From Nodosilinea sp. LEGE 06152 (GTDB lineage: Bacteria > Cyanobacteriota > Cyanobacteriia > Phormidesmidales > Phormidesmidaceae), in NCBI RefSeq assembly GCF_015207525.1, contig NZ_JADEWR010000009.1, positions 1 to 50,901 of the forward strand: a stretch of DNA of 50,901 bases, given 5' to 3'. The notes beneath the pieces were generated by a model. The model was not told the DNA's origin and made no database searches. It was given only the letters and a program-made list of their open reading frames with translations. This document shows, in pieces, positions 14,368-23,700 of the stretch (positions within the stretch are counted from its first letter, which is position 1; each line of letters begins with the position of its first letter). Position numbers and translations under genes: made by a program.

Positions 14368-17300
14368 TCAAGGGTTGACGGTGACAATAATTTCTGTTCC
14401 TTGTCCAGGCTGGCTCCGAATCGTGAGTTGTGCGCCGATGCGCTCTGCCCGTTCGCTCATGCCGAGTAAGCCAAACCCCTCAGAGGCCGGGATACTTCCA
14501 ACTCCAAAGCCCTGTCCATTGTCTTTCACGCGCAAGCAAACCTGATCGCGATCGTAGGCTAGCTGCACTCGAATTTCGTCAGCATTGGCATGTTTAATCG
14601 CATTGGTTAATGCCTCCTGCCCCATCCGTAGGAGGTTGTTCTCGACTTCAGTGGGTAAAGCATATACCGCACCCTCGATCTCGTAGTGCAAAGTGGTATC
14701 CATTGCGGCAGCTCTAGTCTGAGTGACGAGACGATGGAGAGCGCTCTGTAGACTGCCCTCCTCCAAAAGCTGAGGCCGGAGCGCGACGACCGAGCGCCGC
14801 GCTTCAGTCAGTCCAGTTCGCGCCAATTCTTTGATCAGGTCCAGGTGTGCCTGAGTTGCTTCTACATCATCGGTTAGCACCTGTTTTGCAGCTCCGACCT
14901 GAGCCAGAATACCTGTAAACGACTGAGCAAGGGTATCGTGAATTTCGCGTGCCATGCGGTTGCGCTCCTCTAAAATTGAGGTTGCTTCTGCTTGCTTCTG
15001 CGCCGTAATATCTCGCACCAGCCAAATCACCTGGTCGTAGCTGATTGGGGCAATGCGAGCCGAAAACCACATTTCTCGTCCACTTAGAAACGCACCATAC
15101 TCGACCGTGAGGATTTGTTGGGTTCTCAATACCTGCTGAATATAACCTAGAAACTCATCAGCTTCTTCCCTGCCGAGTTGATGCATGGTTTTACCAATCA
15201 TCTCCTCAAAGGGGTGCCATAGCAGATCTGGTTCCATTACCATTATTTCAAGGAATCGCCCTTCAGCAGAGAATACAAACAATGGATCAGGAATTGCCTC
15301 AATTAGATTCCGTAGCTTTGTCTCTGAGGCTTGTAAGGCTTCTTCTGCTTGTTTGCGATCATCGATATCCGTAATAACTCCCAACGCTCGGATAGGTTCA
15401 CCGGATTCATTCCAGGTAACAATTTTGCCAACATCAAAAATCCATTTCCACTGACCATCCTCGGTACGACGGCGATACTCTACTTGAAAATTAGGCACTT
15501 CTCCAGTAAGACTAGCATGGTAAGCTGCAACCACTGATTCTCTATCGTCAGGGTGCAAACTCTCAATCCACGTAGATTTGGTCACATGATATGTTGCTGG
15601 ATCGTAGCCCAGCATTAAAGCGTATCCTGGGTTAACCACGATTTCTTCAGTTTTGATATTGAGATCGTAGAGTCCTTGATTTGAAGCGGTTAATGCTAAG
15701 CGCAGTCGTTCTTCACTCGTTTGTAGAGCGGCTTCTGCTTGCTTGCGATCGCTAATATCTGCAACCACCCCTTCGACGTATCCATCGGCTGCATTCAGAT
15801 AAGAAGAGGTAAGTCCCCAGAACAGTGTCCCAGCTCGTTTTCGCATCTGGACTTCAAAGCTTCGCAGTTCCCCATCCCGCTTCATCACCTCAATGGCGTA
15901 TAGGCGATCGCTGGGATTTACAAAATAGTCGATGCTGTGTTCTAGCCCAATGATCTCCTCTGGTGAATCAAAGCCCAACAGGTTGGCAAGGCGTTGGTTG
16001 GCATTGAGAATTAATCCATCCGAGAGGCGGGTTCGGTAAATGCCGACCTGCGAGTTTTCAAAGATAGTTCGGAACTTGGCCTCACTTTGTCGTAACGCAG
16101 CAGTTCGTTCTGCAACCTGTTGCTCTAAAGTGCAGTTGTAGTCGGTTAGGAGTTTCTCGGCTTGTTTGCGCTCTGTAATGTCCTGAAAGGTAGCGATCGC
16201 ATGAGTGATATTGCCCTGTTGATCAAAAACTGGTGTTCCCCGTGCCTCAACTAGAATTGTGGCATGATCTCGACGAATTTCTATATCTTCAGTTGTAATG
16301 CGTTCGCCCCTTAATGCCCGAACATTAGGCAAGCTCTCCGCTGGATAGATTTGATCAGTTCCTGCTACATAAAGCTGGTAAGCCTCTGAGAGCTGCTCCG
16401 GTGCTACGGAAGGATCAGTTTCTTTACCCAGGAGTTGAGTGCCGTATTGGTTGGCATAGTAAGGGCAACCCTCCGCATCCACGATCGCAATTCCTACCGG
16501 AATCGCTTCGAGAAACTGAGTGCTCTTGCTTTCGTTAGCCCGCAGTTCTGAGTAAAGGTTAGCATTTTCGATGGCGATCGCGGCTTGAGTCGACAATAGC
16601 CGCAAAACCTGCGATCGCTCTGGTGTAAACACTTGAGCTGCCAACCGATTTTCTAAGTACATTACACCAACCAGCTTGGCTTGATTCAGCAGCGGCAAAC
16701 AGCAAATAGATTGGGGCTGGTTCTGTTGAATGTATGGCTCATTAATAAAATCACCTTCACGAGTCGCATCATTTAAGGTGACAGGCTTCAGAGTTCGAAT
16801 CACATATTGAATGATTGATTCTGGCAATTGATCGGCAATTGGAATAGACTCTAACACCTGAGTCGCACAAGCATTTTCATCGGTATTGAGTTCACAAGCC
16901 GCTTCAATCAACCATTCTCCTGAGTTTTCTAAAACTAGATATCCGGTTTGTGCGCCAGCATTCTCAATTAAAATTTGCATCAATGATCGCAGCAATTGCT
17001 TCAGTTCAATTTCACGAGAAATCGCCTGTGAAGCTTTCATCACTGCTGCTAAATCGAAAGCAGTATGGAAGGGATTAGTGATAGTTTCAGCAGTAATAGG
17101 AATTGATGTAGAAGCGACTCTAGACGACTGAGAGAAGAATTGTGGATAGCGAGTTTCTAAGTCTTTAACTTTAGCAGTCGCGCCCCAGCGATCGTAGCAA
17201 TAGCGCGCCTCTTTCATGTAGGTTTGAGCAATCTTCTCTCGACCTCGCGCTAGATAATGTTTAGCCGCTAATTCATAAGCTAATGCTTCTTCCTGAATAT

Positions 17301-20300
17301 ATTCATTTTCAGCAGCACCTGCGATCGCCCGTTCATAAAGTTCCTCGGCCTCAAAAAATTGCTCTGAGACTCGCGCTTTCTCTGCTTCGACTAAATAAAA
17401 TTTATGTAAATAATTCATTGGGGCATGACTCGCCCACTTTTGCATCTTTTCTTGGTTGGAGCCAACACAACTTAGCCAAGCTGCTTTTTCAGAGTTTGAA
17501 GCATCAGTCGCTAGGCTCAAAAGCGCTAGTGAATGATAGAAACAGAATGTAGGTAAAACCGTTATTGCTGTCACCTCTTCAAAATGTCGCCTTGCCAAAA
17601 TAGCAGTCTGTTCAGCTTGATGGTGTTCTCCAAATAGATAACACAACATGACTTTGTGCAAGTAGAGTATTTGGATTGCAGTTCCATCTTTAGTTGTAAT
17701 AGCGTATGACAACGCCTTCTCTTCGGTACATAGCCTACCGATTAAGCGGCTGGGATTTTCAGCTTTGTCTAGCAAATTAAGAATGGTCTGTCGCAATATT
17801 GCCAGCCAATTCGAGGGAGTTTCCCGTCTGATTCGATCAACTGCTTTGCTGTAGGTTGCTGTTTTTTGTTCCAGTTGGGTGAGTTCTTCTCCAGCAAGAA
17901 ACGAGTAATAGCACACGTAGTATGCAGTATAACCAGCAGTTTCAAAGTCTCCTGTTTTCACTCCATTTTGATAGGCATCAGCCAGCATGGGTATTGTGTG
18001 CCTAAGATGCACCTTCCAGTGCATAATATGGACATTCGAAAACATTAAGGTTCTAGCATTTCCTCTGGCATTCAATCGTTCTGCCAAACTGAGCGCCAAT
18101 TTGCCGAACTCATAACCAAGTTTAATGTCTCGGACAACTCCACATAGAACAAACCCGTAGCCAGCATAAAATACTGATGACCAAACAGCATTTCCGTGGT
18201 TAATTGATAAATTTACCGCTTTGCAAGTAATCAGCATGAATAGTGCCGGTGATCTGATAAATGCAGCAGACCTCATACTTGCCAAGATTGACATAGCTGC
18301 CAGCGGTTTTGGTGCAGTCATCTCTGGTAAATTAATCAAGTTTTCGATTTCTCGTTCAGCGAGTAGTGGAGCCGTTGACTCCAATTCCCTTTGTATATCT
18401 GCCCGGCTTGGATTTTCTATTAAACCCAAGCCCAAGAGCTTTAACGCTTCCGATCCAGTTTTTAGTGCTTCTTTCAGGTTGCCCTGTGACAAATATCCTT
18501 GAATTCTGGTATCGTAAGCCTGCACTTGGTCAACCACTGTTTTGCCACGAGCAAGTACCACTTCTACCAACTGTTCCATCTCATCAAAGCAACCCTGGAG
18601 ATACGCCGCTTCTGCTGCTTCTGAATACAGCGCTAAGGTGAGGTCATACTCACTCTGCCAACTCTCTGAATTGAGGAGTTTAAGCCCTGTCGCGAAATAC
18701 TTAAAAGCGGCTTCATAAGCCGTTGCTGCCTTTGCTTTCTGACCTGCCATTAAATTCAATCTGGCAATTTCAGTTCGTTCTGGTTGAGCAGTGAATAGCT
18801 CAAGTCCTTGATTGAGATGATCGATGATTTCAAACAGCCGATCGAATCGTTGCTCCGGTGAAGTTTTTTCGAGCAAGTTGCGACCGATTTGAAGATGAAC
18901 AATCTGTTTCTGCGATTCATCAATTAGAGCATAAGCCGCTTGCTGAACGCGATCGTGCAGAAACTTATACTCTTGAACCAACAAGTCTTCGTTCAGTTCA
19001 GACAGAGGTTGAATTAATCCCGCTTGTATTGCTGCAAGTAGATCCTGGAAAATTGCTTTCGGTGATTTTTCGCAAACAATCGCTAACGTTTCTAAATCAA
19101 ACTCAGATCCAACACAAGCCGCGATGGAGAGAACTTGCTGTGTTGCTTCCGACAATTTCTGCAACTGACGCAGCAATAACTCCACCACATTATCGGTAAT
19201 ATCTTGAGCTTCAATCTCAGCTAGGTTCCACTGCCACCCCTCTTTACTTCCCCCCTTACCAAGGGATTGAGGGGCATCAAAGGTCAACAGGTTTTCGCTA
19301 TGCAGCAGCTTCAAAAATTCACCAACAAAGAAGGGGTTGCCCTCGGTTTTACGCAACACGACTCGGGCTAAGGAACGAACGGTATCAGGATTGCGATGTA
19401 ACGTCTCAGCCACCAGTTGAGTCAACGGTTCTAGCGTTAAGGGGGTCAGGGTGATTTCCTGAAGTACTGCTCCCTGGTTTCGCAGGCTCTCTAGCGTTAA
19501 GACCACCGGATGCGTTGGAGTCAGTTCGTTATCTCGGTAGGCTCCAATCAAAAACAGATACTGGATCTGCTCGTCAAGTAAGATGAGTTCGATTAACTTC
19601 AACGTCGCAGAATCGATCCACTGTAGATCGTCTAAGAAGATGACCAGGGGATGCTCTTTTGCACAAAACACCCGCACAAATTTTTGAAACGTGAGATTAA
19701 AGCGATTTTGTGCTTCTGTTGCTCCAACTTCAGGCACAGGTGGCTGCTTGCCAATGATTAACTCGACTTCTGGGATGACATCAATGATGATCTGTCCGTT
19801 GTTACCCAAAGCACTAAGTAGACGCGATCGCCATACTTCCACCTGTTCATTGAGTTCGCCCAAGAGTTGCTGCACCAATTTTTGCAGGGCATCAACGATC
19901 GCGCTATAGGGAATGTTGCGTCGGAATTGGTCAAATTTACCCCAGATAAAATAGCCGTGCTTTGCAGTGATCGGTTTAAAGAGTTCCTGCACTAATGCTG
20001 TTTTGCCAACCCCAGCGTAACCAGAGACCAGCACCATTTCACGGACTGTCTTACTCCCTGCCACTCTGTCAAACGCTACCCATAATGCTGCAATCTCCGC
20101 TTCTCGCCCATACAGTTTTTGAGGAATGCGGAACTGCTCGGAGACATCTTGCAGTCCCAACGATATGGCGTTAATCTGACCCATTTCTGCCAGTTGTTGG
20201 GCACAGCGCTCTAGATCTGCTTTGATGCCCCAGGCACTTTGATAACGATCCTCTGCATTTTTTGCCATCAGTTTCAAAATCAGGTTTGAAACTGGTTGGG

Positions 20301-21021
20301 GGATCGTGGCATTCAACTCATGCGGGGGAACCGGCGGTGTAGCAATGTGACAGTGAACGAGTTCTAGAAGATCACTGGTGGGAAACGGCAATTGTCCCGT
20401 CAACAGTTCGTAGAAGGTTACGCCCAGTGAGTAAAAGTCGGTGCGATAGTCGAGCATCCGGTTCATTCGCCCGGTTTGCTCTGGCGACAAATAGGCGGGG
20501 GTTCCTTCTAGAAGATGAAGACTTTTGAATGTGGGATTGGTGCGACTGAAGCGAGTGGCAATGCCAAAATCAATGATTTTGACAACGCCAGTCCTCGGAT
20601 TAAAGACAATGTTGCCAGGATTAATGTCTTTATGGATGGCATGAGCCGCATGGATTTTGCCTAAAGTATCCGTAATGGCGATCGCCATATTCAAAAAAAC
20701 CGACAGCGGCATGGGAGAGAAGTCCAATTGTTGCCGCATCCAGCATTCTAAAGACTCTCCACCAAAGTCTTCCAGAAGAATAACCAGCGTGCGCTGGTAG
20801 TCCTGCTGGCTGTATGCCTTGATTACGCGTTCAATGTTGAGAAAACGAGTAATTTCATACTCCTGCCGATAGCGAGTTAATTCTTGAGGAGAGGGATAAT
20901 CCTGCTTGAGGACTTTGGCAATCACGGCACAGGTATCTTGCTCTCTGACGCCTCGGTATACCAAAGAAGCTAAGCTCTCATAGATTTTGCTGTGGATAGT
21001 AATTCCAGGCAGGGTAATCAT
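14368..21021 (-). CDS. Giant Ser/Thr kinase - AAA ATPase - GAF/PAS - sensor histidine kinase
   Basis: A 2217-residue soluble signalling protein. An N-terminal protein kinase (about 10-270) has HKDINPGNIVF near 131 and DFG near 152. An AAA_16/STAND-type ATPase follows: QKLYGREAEI near 300, Walker A GYAGVGKTALV near 335, Walker B VIFLDDLQW near 455. A long alpha-helical TPR-like region (about 650-1250) links to a GAF domain (about 1320-1490), four PAS domains (starting near 1500, 1650, 1770, 1900) and a HisKA_3 histidine kinase with phospho-acceptor His at residue 2028 (REIHDTLAQSF) and an ATPase with EALTNAIKHA and DNGQGFG. Such trifunctional proteins are typical of filamentous cyanobacteria. 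It is coupled to the NarL-type regulator and lies inside the 185-bp inverted repeats. Signal unknown. Confidence 0.95.
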   Translation of the reverse strand: MITLPGITIHSKIYESLASLVYRGVREQDTCAVIAKVLKQDYPSPQELTRYRQEYEITRFLNIERVIKAYSQQDYQRTLVILLEDFGGESLECWMRQQLDFSPMPLSVFLNMAIAITDTLGKIHAAHAIHKDINPGNIVFNPRTGVVKIIDFGIATRFSRTNPTFKSLHLLEGTPAYLSPEQTGRMNRMLDYRTDFYSLGVTFYELLTGQLPFPTSDLLELVHCHIATPPVPPHELNATIPQPVSNLILKLMAKNAEDRYQSAWGIKADLERCAQQLAEMGQINAISLGLQDVSEQFRIPQKLYGREAEIAALWVAFDRVAGSKTVREMVLVSGYAGVGKTALVQELFKPITAKHGYFIWGKFDQFRRNIPYSAIVDALQKLVQQLLGELNEQVEVWRSRLLSALGNNGQIIIDVIPEVELIIGKQPPVPEVGATEAQNRFNLTFQKFVRVFCAKEHPLVIFLDDLQWIDSATLKLIELILLDEQIQYLFLIGAYRDNELTPTHPVVLTLESLRNQGAVLQEITLTPLTLEPLTQLVAETLHRNPDTVRSLARVVLRKTEGNPFFVGEFLKLLHSENLLTFDAPQSLGKGGSKEGWQWNLAEIEAQDITDNVVELLLRQLQKLSEATQQVLSIAACVGSEFDLETLAIVCEKSPKAIFQDLLAAIQAGLIQPLSELNEDLLVQEYKFLHDRVQQAAYALIDESQKQIVHLQIGRNLLEKTSPEQRFDRLFEIIDHLNQGLELFTAQPERTEIARLNLMAGQKAKAATAYEAAFKYFATGLKLLNSESWQSEYDLTLALYSEAAEAAYLQGCFDEMEQLVEVVLARGKTVVDQVQAYDTRIQGYLSQGNLKEALKTGSEALKLLGLGLIENPSRADIQRELESTAPLLAEREIENLINLPEMTAPKPLAAMSILASMRSAAFIRSPALFMLITCKAVNLSINHGNAVWSSVFYAGYGFVLCGVVRDIKLGYEFGKLALSLAERLNARGNARTLMFSNVHIMHWKVHLRHTIPMLADAYQNGVKTGDFETAGYTAYYVCYYSFLAGEELTQLEQKTATYSKAVDRIRRETPSNWLAILRQTILNLLDKAENPSRLIGRLCTEEKALSYAITTKDGTAIQILYLHKVMLCYLFGEHHQAEQTAILARRHFEEVTAITVLPTFCFYHSLALLSLATDASNSEKAAWLSCVGSNQEKMQKWASHAPMNYLHKFYLVEAEKARVSEQFFEAEELYERAIAGAAENEYIQEEALAYELAAKHYLARGREKIAQTYMKEARYCYDRWGATAKVKDLETRYPQFFSQSSRVASTSIPITAETITNPFHTAFDLAAVMKASQAISREIELKQLLRSLMQILIENAGAQTGYLVLENSGEWLIEAACELNTDENACATQVLESIPIADQLPESIIQYVIRTLKPVTLNDATREGDFINEPYIQQNQPQSICCLPLLNQAKLVGVMYLENRLAAQVFTPERSQVLRLLSTQAAIAIENANLYSELRANESKSTQFLEAIPVGIAIVDAEGCPYYANQYGTQLLGKETDPSVAPEQLSEAYQLYVAGTDQIYPAESLPNVRALRGERITTEDIEIRRDHATILVEARGTPVFDQQGNITHAIATFQDITERKQAEKLLTDYNCTLEQQVAERTAALRQSEAKFRTIFENSQVGIYRTRLSDGLILNANQRLANLLGFDSPEEIIGLEHSIDYFVNPSDRLYAIEVMKRDGELRSFEVQMRKRAGTLFWGLTSSYLNAADGYVEGVVADISDRKQAEAALQTSEERLRLALTASNQGLYDLNIKTEEIVVNPGYALMLGYDPATYHVTKSTWIESLHPDDRESVVAAYHASLTGEVPNFQVEYRRRTEDGQWKWIFDVGKIVTWNESGEPIRALGVITDIDDRKQAEEALQASETKLRNLIEAIPDPLFVFSAEGRFLEIMVMEPDLLWHPFEEMIGKTMHQLGREEADEFLGYIQQVLRTQQILTVEYGAFLSGREMWFSARIAPISYDQVIWLVRDITAQKQAEATSILEERNRMAREIHDTLAQSFTGILAQVGAAKQVLTDDVEATQAHLDLIKELARTGLTEARRSVVALRPQLLEEGSLQSALHRLVTQTRAAAMDTTLHYEIEGAVYALPTEVENNLLRMGQEALTNAIKHANADEIRVQLAYDRDQVCLRVKDNGQGFGVGSIPASEGFGLLGMSERAERIGAQLTIRSQPGQGTEIIVTVNP

Positions 21022-21173
21022 TGAGTGCTCCCCTATAAAGGACTGTCATCCGTTTCCCAAAGTATATCGCTTACAAACCAACGACCGCACCTGAGCAAAC
21101 AACTCCGCACCCCAATCGGAGCAAAAGCCATGGGTGACCTTATTGAGAGCCGTATTGCAGAAGTGTTGAGAAA

Positions 21174-21290
21174 CTAGGGTCTATCGTCGTCGGTTACGGC
21201 AATAGCTTGTAGTGACAGCCGCTTCATCCGGGGGGCAAACAGGTCGTCGCCCGCATCAAGGGTGCGGAACATCGCTACCGGATTTTGCAT
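21174..21290 (-). other. Gene-free stretch 21022-21321 with a 38-codon frame
   Basis: Upstream of the giant kinase. A 38-codon minus-strand frame (MQNPVAMFRTLDAGDDLF, then APRMKRLSLQAIAVTDDD) has protein-like composition but no ribosome-binding site and no family I know. Further left (about 21045-21130) the minus strand reads THGFCSDWGAELFAQVRSL, which looks like another coding relic. No clear promoter stands out. Confidence 0.2.
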
Positions 21291-21321
21291 TCAGACATTT
21301 ATGGTTGATCGGTTGTATGAA

Positions 21322-21508
21322 TGTACTTTCGATCAAATTCGGAGTCTAACTTAAGTTAGAGCCAGCTTTCTACTCCTAGATGGCATGGTTGATCTATCAA
21401 TTTGCACTGTAAAAAATTCAACTTGCTATAGGCGACAGCTTGAAGGTGACGACCTATATTGAACCTGTGCAAACAGTCATGCAAAGGGATCGAGCAAGTA
21501 AATTGCAT
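21322..21508 (+). repeat. Inverted-repeat arm 2 (about 185 bp)
   Basis: Reads on the plus strand as the mate of 12482-12666 and points to the DUF5996 gene, as arm 1 points to the DsbA-like gene. Here the shared frame is open a little longer (QLAIGDSLKVTTYIEPVQTV then MQRDRASKLHFDF). The segment between 21509 and 21676 has no gene. Confidence 0.85.
21345..21360. promoter_or_regulatory. 16-bp perfect palindrome, arm 2
   Basis: TCTAACTTAAGTTAGA, identical to 12629-12644. Flanks differ by a few bases between the copies, while the palindrome itself has not changed, which argues for selection on it. Confidence 0.5.
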
Positions 21509-21676
21509 TTTGATTTTATTCTGCAATTCATCACAGCACGCCCACCGTCATTATGAAGAGAGCGGACACGCAGTGATCAGTTCAGCCGAATTGGGAGAAC
21601 AATGGCTGTGGTGTTTTGCTGACGAACAATAGAAGAACTATTAATCGCGCGTCCCTTTTCTACTTATGAGGAAACC

Positions 21677-22609
21677 ATGATGTTAAATCAGCCTGCCCCA
21701 ACAGACATTTGGCCAAGTTTACCCCTAGACTCATGGCAAAAAACTTATACCACCTTGCACATGTGGACGCAAATCATTGGCAAAATCCGATTGGCCCAAA
21801 CTCCTTGGATTAATCATTCCTGGCATACTCCCCTCTATTTAACCGTCCGGGGGCTGACCACGTCTACGATTCCCTATGGCAGCAGCATCTTTCAAATCGA
21901 CTTTGATTTCATTGATCATGAGCTGCTGATTCAAACCAGCGAAGGGGCAAGACGAGCGATCGCCCTCTATCCTCGCTCTGTCGCTGATCTCTACCAGAAC
22001 GTGATGGAAACGCTCAGAGAATTAGATCTTCACATCACCATTAACACTAAACCGAATGAAGTCTCAGACCCAATTCGATTTGAGCAGGATGAAACCCATG
22101 CCGCTTACGATGCGGATTATGCCAATCGATGCTGGCGAGTGCTGCTACAGTCCGATCGCGTCTTTAGAGAGTTTCGCTCCCATTTTTCCGGCAAGGTCAG
22201 TCCTGTTCATTTTTTCTGGGGAAGTTTTGATTTGGCCGTGACCCGCTTTTCGGGGCGGTCGGCTCCTGAACATCCGGGAGGGGTGCCGAATTTGCCGGAT
22301 GTAGTGGCACAGGAAGCCTACTCTCAGGAAGTCAGTAGTGCTGGATTCTGGCCCGGAGCCGGATTATCATACCCAGCGTTTTATTCCTATGCGTACCCAG
22401 AACCCGATGGGTTTAAGCAGGCTGAGGTTCGTCCCGATGCTGCGTTTTACAGTAAAGAGATGGGTGAATTTGTTTTGCCCTATGACGCGGTTCGCGAGGC
22501 AGAATCACCCGATCAGATGTTGTCAGAGTTCTTGCAAAGCACCTATGAAGCTGCCGCCAGGTTAGGCAACTGGAATCAAAAGGAACTTCAGCAGTTGACG
22601 TTTAAGTAG
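21677..22609 (+). CDS. DUF5996 family protein
   Basis: A 310-residue cytoplasmic protein of the DUF5996 family. Characteristic stretches are SWQKTYTTLHMWTQIIGKIR, INHSWHTPLYLTVRGLTT, YGSSIFQIDFDFIDHELL, VHFFWGSFDLAVTRFSGR and the C-terminal FVLPYDAVREAESPDQML. Function is unknown; conserved His, Trp and Asp residues could form an active or binding site. GAGGAAACC precedes the first of two ATGs (21677, 21680). The gene is preceded by inverted-repeat arm 2 with its palindrome, about 320 bases away. Composition and HIP1 sites match the host. Confidence 0.85.
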   Translation: MMLNQPAPTDIWPSLPLDSWQKTYTTLHMWTQIIGKIRLAQTPWINHSWHTPLYLTVRGLTTSTIPYGSSIFQIDFDFIDHELLIQTSEGARRAIALYPRSVADLYQNVMETLRELDLHITINTKPNEVSDPIRFEQDETHAAYDADYANRCWRVLLQSDRVFREFRSHFSGKVSPVHFFWGSFDLAVTRFSGRSAPEHPGGVPNLPDVVAQEAYSQEVSSAGFWPGAGLSYPAFYSYAYPEPDGFKQAEVRPDAAFYSKEMGEFVLPYDAVREAESPDQMLSEFLQSTYEAAARLGNWNQKELQQLTFK

Positions 22610-22639
22610 CAACTGCATTTCTAAATTGGCGTTTAACTC

Positions 22640-22735
22640 TCGACACCTTCCTTAATACCGGACACTTTGCCCTACAAGAGTGCGGAGATGCGATCGCGGA
22701 ACATCCGTCGTTTTATGACTACTCACGTTGCGTAA
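22640..22735 (+). pseudogene. Alpha/beta hydrolase C-terminal remnant
   Basis: The plus strand reads FLNTGHFALQECGDAIAEH, then after one missing base IRRFMTTHVA and TAA. TGHFALEE-G--IA--IR-F is the usual C-terminus of epoxide-hydrolase/haloalkane-dehalogenase-like alpha/beta hydrolases, with the catalytic His in TGHF. The remainder of that gene is absent. The intact hydrolase that follows has a different C-terminus, so this is not its shadow. Confidence 0.6.
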
Positions 22736-22781
22736 TCAAAGGCTATCTCACGAAATCACCCACCGTAAAGGCAAACATCCT

Positions 22782-23597
22782 ATGAATTGGTTCGCGATCA
22801 AGAACGGCATCCGGTTATTACTCATCGTCGCACTCTTTTTAAGTACCACAATCCTCACATCCTTAGGAACCGTCATGAATCCTGCCAGCGCCCAAGACAG
22901 TAAACCGACCATCGTTCTGGTTCACGGTGCATTCGCCGAATCTTCCAGTTGGAATGGTGTATTAGCCCAGCTCATTCGCAAAGGATATCCGACGGTTGCT
23001 GTCGCCAATCCCCTGCGCGAAGTCAAAAGTGATGCTGATTATGTCGCCAGCGTGCTCCAGGGTATTGAAGGTCCGATTGTGCTTGTGGGGCATTCCTACG
23101 GGGGCGCAGTGATTACCAATGCAGTTGACAACGAAAACGTGAAGGCGTTGGTTTACGTTGCGGCTTTTGCTCCTGAGGCGGGCGAAACCGCTGTTGAACT
23201 CTCAGGACGTTATCCAGGCAGCACACTTGGGCCGACCCTCGCGCCCCCAGTCGAACTTCCTGATGGCGGCAAAGACCTCCATATTCAACAAGACAAGTTC
23301 CACGCGCAGTTTGCTGCCGATGTGCCTGCCAATGACGCTCAGTTAATGGCGAGTACTCAGCGTCCAATTACAGAAGCTGCATTAAACGAAGCCTCTGGTG
23401 TACCGGCATGGAAGTCTGTTCCATCTTGGTTTATTTATGGCGATCGCGATCTCAATATCCCCGCCGCCGCCCTATCCTTTATGGCAGAGCGAGCTAACTC
23501 TCATGAGACAGTTGTCGTCAATGGCGCGTCCCATGTCGTGATGGTTTCCCATCCCGATGCCGTCGCCGCAATTATTGAACAGGCTGCGAGGAATTAG
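22782..23597 (+). CDS. Exported alpha/beta hydrolase
   Basis: About 271 residues from the ATG at 22782 (an upstream in-frame start at 22728 adds residues unlike a signal peptide). MNWFAIKNGIRLLLIVALFL with a cleavage site near NPASAQ marks export. The core is a compact alpha/beta hydrolase: oxyanion VLVHGAFAESSSW, nucleophile VGHSYGGAV, acid YGDRDLNIP, and His in GASHVVMVSHP, a full Ser-Asp-His triad. Close relatives are annotated as salicylate-esterase- or EstA-like hydrolases (MhqD/PIR7 type). A decayed hydrolase tail lies just upstream. Substrate not predictable; a small ester in the periplasm is the plain guess. Confidence 0.88.
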   Translation: MNWFAIKNGIRLLLIVALFLSTTILTSLGTVMNPASAQDSKPTIVLVHGAFAESSSWNGVLAQLIRKGYPTVAVANPLREVKSDADYVASVLQGIEGPIVLVGHSYGGAVITNAVDNENVKALVYVAAFAPEAGETAVELSGRYPGSTLGPTLAPPVELPDGGKDLHIQQDKFHAQFAADVPANDAQLMASTQRPITEAALNEASGVPAWKSVPSWFIYGDRDLNIPAAALSFMAERANSHETVVVNGASHVVMVSHPDAVAAIIEQAARN

Positions 23598-23700
23598 GCA
23601 TTCTCTTCAATTACAAATAATGAAAGACCTGCGAGTGGGAGCGATCGCTCCAGGTTTGTTTGTGTCCATCAACAGTTGTTCGCGTCGGAGAAGGACCAGG

